Position numbers and translations under genes: made by a program. 5,669 bases of DNA. It comes from Desulfarculus sp. (lineage in GTDB: Bacteria > Desulfobacterota > Desulfarculia > Desulfarculales > Desulfarculaceae). Below the pieces are notes generated by a model that had not been told where the DNA came from, did not search any database, and saw only the letters and a program-made list of their open reading frames with translations. Within the stretch, counting starts at the first letter, position 1; each line of letters opens with the position of its first letter. The DNA is taken from NCBI GenBank assembly GCA_020216625.1, contig JAIUYB010000185.1, positions 1 to 5,669 of the forward strand, in the 5' to 3' direction. Positions 1-4,617 of this stretch are shown piece after piece.

Positions 1-1242
1 CGTCCCGCCTCGCTGCTGGTGCTGCCCCTGGTGGCCCGCCAGGAGATCCTGGGGGCCATGCTCCTGGTCAGCGCCACCGCCAACGCCTTCGGGGTGGAGC
101 ACACCCGCAGCCTGACCATCCTCTGCGACCACGCCGCGGCGGCGCTATCCAACGCCCGGCTCATCGAACAACTGGGGGAGATCAACCAGCGCCTTTTGGC
201 CAGCGAGCTGGAGGCCCACCAGGCCCGGGAATACCTGCAACGCCTGTTGGACACCGCCAGCGACCTGATCCTGATCGCCGACCCCCAGGGCCTGATCACC
301 TATGCCAACCAAGCGGCGGCCGAGTTCGGCCTGGACCGGGAGCAGTTGACCGGCCGTCCCCTGGCCGGGCTGTTCGCCGACCCCGCCCGGGCCAGGCTGT
401 TGATGGCCCAGGGCCAGAGGGTTGGCGAGGAGTTGGAGATGACCAACCCCTCCGGCGCGGCCTTCCTGACCCTGGTCAGCCTGACGCCCCTGGAACCTCG
501 GGGCGAGCTTCTGGCCATGGTGCGCGACGTCACCCGCCGCCGGGTGCTGGAGCGCCAGTTGATGCACGCCGAGAAGCTGGCCAGCGTGGGAATTTTGGCC
601 GCCGGGGTGGCCCACGAGATCGGCAACCCCCTGTCGGCGGTCAGCGGCTATGCCCAGCTGTTGGCCAAGGACGGGGTGGACGACGCCACCCGCAAGGAGT
701 TCGCCACCGCCATCGCCAGCCAGGCCGAACGCATCCACCGCATCATAAGGGACTTGTTGGATTACTCCCGCCCCAGCCCCTACCTGGGCCAGGCCATGGA
801 GGTAAACCAGGCCATCGAGGCGGTGCTGAACATGTTCTTCACCAGCAAGCGCCTGATGCAGGGCAACGTGCGCATCGAACGCGACCTGGCCCGCAACCTG
901 CCGCCGGTGAACATGGACCGCGACCAGTTGATGCAGGTGGTGCTGAACATGGTCATGAACGCGGCCCAGGCCATGGACCAGGGCGGGCGCCTGGTGGTCA
1001 AGACCCGGGCCCGGGAGGGCTGGGTGCGCATCAGCGTGACCGACAGCGGACCGGGCATCCCCCGCGAGAACCTGCCCCTGATCTTCAACCCCTTTTTCAC
1101 CACCAAGCCCCCTGGCCAGGGCACCGGCCTGGGGCTAAGCATCTGCGACCGCATCGTCAGCGCGGCCGGAGGGCGGATCGAGGTCAAGAGCAAGCCCGGC
1201 AAGGGCGCCACCTTCACCGTGCTCTTGCCCGGCGCGGCCTGA
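1..1242 (+). CDS. Sensor histidine kinase, GAF-PAS-HisKA-HATPase_c (5' partial)
   Basis: This is the C-terminal 413 residues of a two-component sensor kinase. Frame 1 is open from the first base, so the true start lies upstream of the window. Residues 1 to about 55 look like the end of a GAF domain (strand-rich, then CDHAAAALSNARLIEQ). A short coiled-coil linker follows, then a PAS domain at about 78-181 (LLDTASDLILIADPQGLITYAN). The H-box is EKLASVGILAAGVAHEIGNP, with the phosphoacceptor His at bases 613-615. The ATP-binding domain shows the N-box LNMVMNAAQAM, the G1 box DSGPGIP (bases 1042-1062), the F-box FNPFFTTK and the G2 box GQGTGLGLSI, so all catalytic motifs are intact. No membrane segment is visible in this part, so it may be cytosolic. 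By family it autophosphorylates and passes phosphate to a response regulator, as NtrB-like kinases do. The partner and signal are not visible. The next gene is convergent, so no regulator follows it directly. Confidence 0.95.
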   Translation, partial: RPASLLVLPLVARQEILGAMLLVSATANAFGVEHTRSLTILCDHAAAALSNARLIEQLGEINQRLLASELEAHQAREYLQRLLDTASDLILIADPQGLITYANQAAAEFGLDREQLTGRPLAGLFADPARARLLMAQGQRVGEELEMTNPSGAAFLTLVSLTPLEPRGELLAMVRDVTRRRVLERQLMHAEKLASVGILAAGVAHEIGNPLSAVSGYAQLLAKDGVDDATRKEFATAIASQAERIHRIIRDLLDYSRPSPYLGQAMEVNQAIEAVLNMFFTSKRLMQGNVRIERDLARNLPPVNMDRDQLMQVVLNMVMNAAQAMDQGGRLVVKTRAREGWVRISVTDSGPGIPRENLPLIFNPFFTTKPPGQGTGLGLSICDRIVSAAGGRIEVKSKPGKGATFTVLLPGAA

Positions 1243-1262
1243 ACCAAGGCCCCAAAAGACCG

Positions 1263-1291
1263 CCGGGCCGTCCCCTGGTGGGGCGGCCCGG
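1263..1291. terminator. Bidirectional terminator hairpin between convergent kinase and chemoreceptor genes
   Basis: Arms 1263-1274 and 1280-1291 form a 12-bp stem (CCGGGCCG core, one G-T wobble) with a 5-nt loop. It lies in the 73-base gap between two facing stop codons, 20 bases after the kinase stop and 24 bases before the receptor stop. On the minus strand the stem is followed by GGTCTTTTGG, a short T-run, so it serves the chemoreceptor better. On the plus strand no T-run follows. It probably stops transcription from both sides. Confidence 0.7.
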
Positions 1292-1315
1292 AGGAATATT
1301 CACCAAAATTGGGGT

Positions 1316-3169
1316 CTAGTTTGGCTCGGGCAGGGCCGGGAGGTCCGCGGCGCCCCCGGGCGCGGGCAGGGCGGCGACCGCGGCCCGATCTCCATCGCCC
1401 CGCACCAAGCCCATCAAGCTGGCCACCATGTCATGCAGCACCTCGGCCTGGGCCACCAGTTGCATGGCCTCGGCCGCCATGTCCTCGGCGTTGGCGGCGG
1501 TGGTCTGGGTCACCTTGTCCATCTCGTAGACCGCCTGGTTGACCTGGCCCAGGCCCTGGGCCTGCTCGGAGGTGGCCGAGGAGATCTCCCGGACCAGCAC
1601 CGCCAGGCCGCCGGCCCCCTCCACCACGCCCTGGAACGCCTGATTGGTTTGTCCCACCAACTGGTTGCCCCGGCCGATCTTGCTGACCGTGTCCTCCACC
1701 AGTTGGGCGGTGCTCTTGGCCGCCTCGCCGGCCCGCTGGGCCAGGTTGCGGACCTCCTCGGCCACCACCGCGAAGCCGGCCCCGGCCTCGCCGGCCCGGG
1801 CCGCCTCCACCGCCGCGTTCAGGGCCAGCAGGTTGGTCTGGAAGGCGATCTCGTCGATGGCCTTGACAATCTTGATGATCTGCTGGCTGGCCCCCTGGAT
1901 GTCCTTGATGTCGCCGGTCAGCTCGGTCATGGCCGCCTTGGCCTCGGCGATCACCCGCTCCACCTTGCCGGTCATGTCCAGGGCCTGGCCGGCGTTGTCG
2001 GCGTTGGCCTGGGTCATGGATGACAGCTCCTCCAGGGCGGCGGAGGTCTCCTCCAGGGAGGACGCCTGTTCCGAGGATCCCTGGGCCAGGACCTGGCCGC
2101 CGCTGGAGATGCGGTCGGAGGCTAGATGGACCTGGTCGGCGCTTTCGCGCAGGCTCTCGATGGCCAGGTTCAGGGGGCGCGAGATGGAGCGGGTCAGGAG
2201 CGCGGCCCCGCCCAGGCCCAGAACCAGGCCCACCGCCAACAGGCCCAGCAGGATGATCCCGGTTTGGCGCTCCAGGCCGGCCATGTTTTGGCTGACCGCG
2301 TCGGCCTGCTGGCTCAGTAGGTCGTGGGCCTGCTTGCCGGCGGCGGTGGCCTGGGCGGTGAGCTGGTCGTCCTGACGGCGCAGCTCGAAAAGCTCGGCGA
2401 TGACGGCCTGGTATTGGTCGCGAACCTTGACCAGCTTGGCGCCGGTGGCCTGGAAGTCGTTCTCGGCGCTCTCCATCTTGGCGAAATCAATCATTTTGAG
2501 CAGGTTTTTCTGGATCTGGTCGGCCCGGTCGCGGCTGGCGGCCACCGCCTTCAGGGCCTCGGGGTCCTGATAGAGCAGGTAGCGGTTTTCGGCCACCTGG
2601 GATTCCAGGAAACGCTCGCGAAAGGCGTTGGACAGGGACAAAAGCTCCACCAGGTTGGTGCTCAGGACGTCACCCTGGATGGCGGCCATGTTGTTGCGCT
2701 GCTCGATCTCTTTGCGGATGCCCTTTTCCACCGCCTGGTTGATCTCGTCGGAGAGATTGGCGGCCTGGGCGGAAATCTCGCGCTGGCGCTTGCGATTGGC
2801 CTGCATCTGCTGGAAGGCCTTCTGGAAACGGTCCAGGTGCTCCAAGACGGCCTGGTTGGCCTGGGCCGCGGCCTGGTCGCCGCCGGACTCCACCCGGGCC
2901 GACAGTCCCTGGCGCAACTGGCTCACCTCCCGGTCAAACTGCCCGGCCTGGTTGTCGTCGTTCAAGAGACGGTAATCGCGCATCGCCAGGTTGGCTTCCA
3001 GAATCCTGCCGGTCAAGCCGGAGAGCAGCCGCTCCTGGGCCGATCCCTGGGACAGCCGGCCCAGGCCCAGGTGGCTGACGCCCATGCCCAGGGCGAAGAG
3101 GGCCAAAATGGAGCCGAAGCCCATCATGATGCGGAAGGTAAGGGAAAAACGGTTCCAGGAAAGCTTCAT
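1316..3169 (-). CDS. Methyl-accepting chemotaxis protein with large helical periplasmic domain
   Basis: This 617-residue transmembrane chemoreceptor would sense a ligand outside the inner membrane and control CheA/CheW inside. Transmembrane helix 1 is at about 14-34 and helix 2 at about 303-325 ([20 protein letters not shown]). The ~268-residue periplasmic part between them is helical. Two similar stretches, near 53-70 and 186-205 ([16 protein letters not shown]), recall helical bimodular (HBM) sensor domains; I infer this from pattern only. After helix 2 a HAMP-like start ([13 protein letters not shown]) runs straight into the signalling helix. The hairpin tip [18 protein letters not shown] (443-460) is canonical. 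Likely methylation sites are E367/Q368, E373/E374 and E535/Q536. The tail is Ala/Pro-rich and ends LPEPN, with no CheR-tethering NWETF-type pentapeptide. Start: ATG at 3169, with GGAGGT 11 nt upstream. It follows the secreted Cache gene on the same strand after 136 nt. No che genes are in view. Confidence 0.95.
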   Translation of the reverse strand: MKLSWNRFSLTFRIMMGFGSILALFALGMGVSHLGLGRLSQGSAQERLLSGLTGRILEANLAMRDYRLLNDDNQAGQFDREVSQLRQGLSARVESGGDQAAAQANQAVLEHLDRFQKAFQQMQANRKRQREISAQAANLSDEINQAVEKGIRKEIEQRNNMAAIQGDVLSTNLVELLSLSNAFRERFLESQVAENRYLLYQDPEALKAVAASRDRADQIQKNLLKMIDFAKMESAENDFQATGAKLVKVRDQYQAVIAELFELRRQDDQLTAQATAAGKQAHDLLSQQADAVSQNMAGLERQTGIILLGLLAVGLVLGLGGAALLTRSISRPLNLAIESLRESADQVHLASDRISSGGQVLAQGSSEQASSLEETSAALEELSSMTQANADNAGQALDMTGKVERVIAEAKAAMTELTGDIKDIQGASQQIIKIVKAIDEIAFQTNLLALNAAVEAARAGEAGAGFAVVAEEVRNLAQRAGEAAKSTAQLVEDTVSKIGRGNQLVGQTNQAFQGVVEGAGGLAVLVREISSATSEQAQGLGQVNQAVYEMDKVTQTTAANAEDMAAEAMQLVAQAEVLHDMVASLMGLVRGDGDRAAVAALPAPGGAADLPALPEPN

Positions 3170-3210
3170 CTTCGTTCCCCACCTCCGGCCAGCATTGGGG
3201 GCAGGCCGGA
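3170..3210 (-). promoter_or_regulatory. Chemoreceptor ribosome binding site partly inside a hairpin
   Basis: The Shine-Dalgarno sequence GGAGGT occupies 3186-3181 on the minus strand, 11 nt before the ATG. A 7-bp stem pairs 3204-3210 with 3184-3190 around a 13-nt loop. In the mRNA the second arm (GGCCGGA) contains the first three bases of the Shine-Dalgarno sequence. The hairpin is read directly from the sequence. A role in limiting translation is inferred. Confidence 0.4.
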
Positions 3211-3231
3211 AACCGACAGATGTTTTAACCA

Positions 3232-3268
3232 GGGGCGGCCCGAAGACGGACGTTGGCGGGGCCGCCCC
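3232..3268 (-). terminator. Intergenic hairpin between Cache gene and chemoreceptor (weak terminator or processing site)
   Basis: GGGGCGGCCC (3232-3241) and GGGCCGCCCC (3259-3268) form a perfect 10-bp stem with a 17-nt loop, 37 nt after the Cache-gene stop. In the minus-strand direction it is followed by TGGTTAAAACATC, which is not a proper T-run. It may cause only partial termination, or mark an mRNA end that stabilises the upstream cistron. Either would let expression of the two genes differ. Confidence 0.45.
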
Positions 3269-3305
3269 GAGGCTGTTCAGGCGTGGCGCGAATGAAACGA
3301 GATGG

Positions 3306-3794
3306 TCACTGGCCGCACTGGCTGGCCGGAATGTCGTGCAGGCCCGAGGCCACGGTCACCGGCTTGCCCTCCAGGGTGGTCCGCTTGCCATAGCCGCACT
3401 TGTCGGCGGGCGTTTTCTCGCCGGGCTTGGGCCACAGGTAGTGGATCCAGGCCTCCCCGCTCTTGCGGCAGCTGTCCAGAAGCTCCAGGGCGAACAGTTT
3501 CCCGTTGGCGTCCTTGAGGGCGGACTGGTTCTTGCCCACCAGGTGGGGGGCCACCGGGTGCATCAACACCACGCCGTGCTCGTCCACCACGTAGAGGTAG
3601 CCCTGGCCATTGCAGAAGCGCAGGGCCTTGACCTCCTCCAGGCCGACCGCGCCCTTCTGGGCCAAGATGGCCGCGCCTTTTTCCACCTGGGCCTTCAAGG
3701 CGGCGGTGGAGCAATCGTCGGCCGCGCGGGCCACGGCGGGCTGGGAGATCACCAGGCACAGGAATAGCGGCACAAGCACAGAACGCGATCGCAT
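3306..3794 (-). CDS. Secreted single-domain Cache protein (sCache_2-like)
   Basis: The product is 162 residues. It begins with a Sec signal peptide: MRSRS, a hydrophobic core at 6-20, and a likely cleavage at ARA-A after residue 24. The mature ~138 residues match the single-Cache pattern: [16 protein letters not shown] (65-80), then [16 protein letters not shown], a helix, [11 protein letters not shown] (116-126) and [10 protein letters not shown] near the end. Cache domains normally sit outside the membrane in receptors and bind small ligands such as carboxylates or amino acids. Here there is no membrane anchor or output domain, so the protein should be free in the periplasm. The mature part has five cysteines (28, 71, 109, 133, 160). 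The ATG at 3794 is chosen because GGAGGA lies 7 nt upstream and the signal peptide starts there, although the frame stays open further upstream. It has its own promoter and precedes the chemoreceptor on the same strand, which suggests a joint sensory role (inference). The ligand is unknown. Confidence 0.88.
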   Translation of the reverse strand: MRSRSVLVPLFLCLVISQPAVARAADDCSTAALKAQVEKGAAILAQKGAVGLEEVKALRFCNGQGYLYVVDEHGVVLMHPVAPHLVGKNQSALKDANGKLFALELLDSCRKSGEAWIHYLWPKPGEKTPADKCGYGKRTTLEGKPVTVASGLHDIPASQCGQ

Positions 3795-3947
3795 GGGGCA
3801 GTCCTCCCGCGGTTTCAGGTCGTTGGATGACGCTTGGCGGCGCTTTGCGGGGCGGAAGGACAACGGCCCGCCGGAAGCAAGGCCGGGTCGGATGGGGCAG
3901 GCCCTCCGCGCTATGGCGGCGTTGCACAATCCACCGCTAAAAAACAG
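3795..3947 (-). promoter_or_regulatory. Long 5' leader of the secreted Cache gene
   Basis: If transcription starts near 3947, the mRNA carries about 150 nt before the ATG. The leader is GC-rich and can fold locally: GGUGG (3936-3932) can pair with CCGCC (3919-3915), and CGGCC with GGCCG further down. It ends with GGAGGA 7 nt before the start. I compared it by eye with the c-di-GMP riboswitch pattern and saw no match. No known riboswitch is recognised. It contains a 19-nt imperfect copy of the start region at 3892-3910. Confidence 0.4.
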
Positions 3948-4018
3948 CTTCCGATGATAGGTATTAGAATATTTCCTGTCAATACAATTACTGAATACCC
4001 ACTCATTCTTTTGTGCAA
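3922..4018. repeat. 8-bp inverted repeat flanking the Cache promoter
   Basis: TTGCACAA at 3922-3929 and its reverse complement TTGTGCAA at 4011-4018 lie on either side of the promoter, roughly at +18 to +25 and -64 to -71 relative to the predicted start. The repeat is exact over 8 bases only, so chance is possible. If real, paired operators are the simplest reading. Confidence 0.3.
3954..3982 (-). promoter_or_regulatory. Sigma70-type promoter of the secreted Cache gene
   Basis: On the minus strand a perfect -35 box TTGACA (3982-3977) is followed after exactly 17 nt by the -10 box TATCAT (3959-3954, one mismatch to TATAAT). The predicted start of transcription is near 3947. The promoter sits in a patch (3931-4030) that is about 60% A+T, standing out from its GC-rich surroundings. 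Short inverted elements GTATT (3961-3965) and AATAC (3981-3985, repeated 3994-3998) overlap the promoter and could be regulator contacts. Confidence 0.8.
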
Positions 4019-4022
4019 TCGG

Positions 4023-4040
4023 ATTAGCCCTTCCGCTAAT
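4023..4040. repeat. ATTAGC-N6-GCTAAT palindrome upstream of the Cache promoter
   Basis: Half-sites 4023-4028 and 4035-4040 are perfect 6-bp inverted repeats with a 6-nt spacer. The centre is about 50 bp upstream of the -35 box on the minus strand. Size and position would suit a dimeric regulator site. No specific regulator is recognised. Confidence 0.3.
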
Positions 4041-4080
4041 TGGGCGATTCGGGTGGAGGCGGCCATCGCCTCCGCCCAAT
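4039..4080. repeat. Nested two-stem hairpin
   Basis: The outer arms ATTGGGC (4039-4045) and GCCCAAT (4074-4080) and the inner arms GGAGGCG (4055-4061) and CGCCTCC (4067-4073) are both perfect 7-bp stems. The two right-hand arms are contiguous, and the only interruption is a 9-nt bulge on the left side (4046-4054). The loop is 5 nt. No T-run follows on either strand. It could be a DNA site, an RNA structure or a decayed terminator. Confidence 0.4.
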
Positions 4081-4265
4081 CCGGCCAGGACGGCCCCGGC
4101 GCGGTGGGCGCCAGGCGATGATCGCCAGCGGTCAATACCTTGTCGCGCCGGTGGGAGGGCGGTGATGGCGGCGAGGGTGGGTCGAGCCGTCCGCTGGCGG
4201 GCTGGACCGGCGTCGGCCGCCCGCCAGGGCGCGGGCGCATGGCTTTTGGGATCGCGCCCGGGAAA
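4081..4265. other. Intergenic stretch without a recognisable gene
   Basis: This GC-rich stretch is open in several frames, but none shows a ribosome binding site or a protein-like composition. The only structure seen is a short palindrome GGCGAT-G-ATCGCC (4114-4126). Nothing here is recognised as a gene, RNA or mobile element. Confidence 0.5.
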
Positions 4266-4281
4266 CGGGCTTGCGAGCCCG
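4266..4281 (-). repeat. Small hairpin downstream of the tRNA
   Basis: CGGGCT (4266-4271) and AGCCCG (4276-4281) form a 6-bp stem with a 4-nt loop. On the minus strand it is followed by TTT, so it could be a second, weak terminator behind the main tRNA hairpin. Confidence 0.3.
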
Positions 4282-4294
4282 GGGCCAAACGCGG

Positions 4295-4322
4295 CAGGGC
4301 CGACCGTTTCCGGTCGGCCCTG
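4295..4322 (-). terminator. Terminator-like hairpin downstream of tRNA-Ala
   Basis: CAGGGCCGACCG (4295-4306) and CGGTCGGCCCTG (4311-4322) form a perfect 12-bp stem. On the minus strand the 4-nt loop is GAAA, a stable GNRA tetraloop. It begins 11 nt after the tRNA 3' end. The T-run is poor (GCGTTTGG), so it may act as a terminator or as a 3' end protector before tRNA trimming. Confidence 0.6.
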
Positions 4323-4333
4323 ATTTCAGGCGG

Positions 4334-4409
4334 TGGTGGAGCTGATCGGGATCGAACCGACGACCTCATGACTGCCAGTCATGCGCTCTCCCAGCTGAGC
4401 TACAGCCCC
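4334..4409 (-). tRNA. tRNA-Ala, anticodon GGC
   Basis: The 76-nt cloverleaf folds fully. The acceptor stem is GGGGCTG/CAGCTCC with the G3-U70 wobble pair that is the main alanine identity signal. The D arm is GCTC...GAGC. The anticodon stem is CATGA/TCATG around loop CTGGCAG, giving anticodon GGC (bases 4374-4376). The T arm is GTCGG-TTCGATC-CCGAT. The discriminator base is A, and the 3' CCA is encoded in the gene. It should read GCC, the alanine codon most used in the neighbouring genes. It stands alone, with its own promoter and downstream hairpin, divergent from the gene at 4618. Confidence 0.97.
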
Positions 4410-4419
4410 GCGCCGATGA

Positions 4420-4448
4420 TTAATAACAGAGGGCCGACCGACTGTCAA
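4420..4448 (-). promoter_or_regulatory. Promoter of tRNA-Ala
   Basis: On the minus strand the -35 box TTGACA (4448-4443) is perfect. After 17 nt comes TATTAA (4425-4420), preceded by TGT, an extended -10. The stretch from the -10 box to the tRNA (CATCGGCGCG) is GC-rich, as in stable-RNA promoters under stringent control. Transcription should begin only about 3-4 nt before the mature tRNA 5' end. An A-run (4476-4472) lies near -60. Confidence 0.75.
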
Positions 4449-4482
4449 CCTGAGCGGTCATAATCGCGACGTTTTTGCGCGG

Positions 4483-4511
4483 TTGACCGGACATTTCCAG
4501 CGTGGTACAAG
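4483..4511 (+). promoter_or_regulatory. Candidate promoter of the gene at 4618
   Basis: TTGACC (4483-4488, five of six matches) is followed after 17 nt by TACAAG (4506-4511, four of six). A TG one base before the -10 box makes it an extended -10. The predicted start is near 4518, leaving a leader of about 100 nt. The match is moderate, but spacing and position fit the divergent gene. Confidence 0.45.
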
Positions 4512-4554
4512 CATTTCAATCCCTTAGCCCCGGGGGAGCGAACCGGACACGCCG

Positions 4555-4587
4555 ATGTTCACCACGGCCGCCGCGCGGCCGTCATAG
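4555..4587 (+). other. Possible 10-codon leader ORF with an internal hairpin
   Basis: An ATG at 4555 reads MFTTAAARPS and stops at the TAG at 4585-4587, 30 nt before the main start. A strong 8-bp hairpin (4564-4571 with 4575-4582, 3-nt loop) lies inside it. A purine-rich GGGGGAG sits about 16 nt upstream of the ATG, which is too far for a good ribosome binding site. It may be a leader peptide or simply a chance ORF. The hairpin itself is clear. Confidence 0.2.
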
Positions 4588-4617
4588 GGAAGCGCTCCCG
4601 GTCGATTGGGTTGGGAA

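Noticed and set aside
145..738. Open frame of 197 codons on the minus strand, opposite the histidine kinase
   Set aside because: It is a Gly/Gln/Leu-rich antisense shadow of a clear kinase gene.
2324..3295. Long open frame (323 codons) on the plus strand, antisense to the chemoreceptor
   Set aside because: It mirrors the receptor's GC-rich codons, is made of Leu/Gly/Ala-rich low-complexity sequence, and has no ribosome site. The minus-strand receptor is unmistakable.
3795..3947. Riboswitch in the Cache gene leader
   Set aside because: No known aptamer core was recognised by eye; only general GC-rich folding is visible.
3795..4079. N-terminal extension of the Cache protein up to base 4079
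   Set aside because: The frame is open, but the extension crosses the promoter, and the signal peptide with a good Shine-Dalgarno sequence begins at 3794.
4039..4322. CRISPR array or insertion sequence in the repeat-rich intergenic region
   Set aside because: The repeats are short inverted pairs without regular spacing, and there is no transposase or terminal inverted repeat pair.
3911..4463. Open frames on both strands (3911-4369 minus, 4140-4463 plus) covering the region around the tRNA
   Set aside because: Both run through the tRNA-Ala gene and its promoter or terminator, and their translations are Arg/Pro/Gly-rich without protein-like features.
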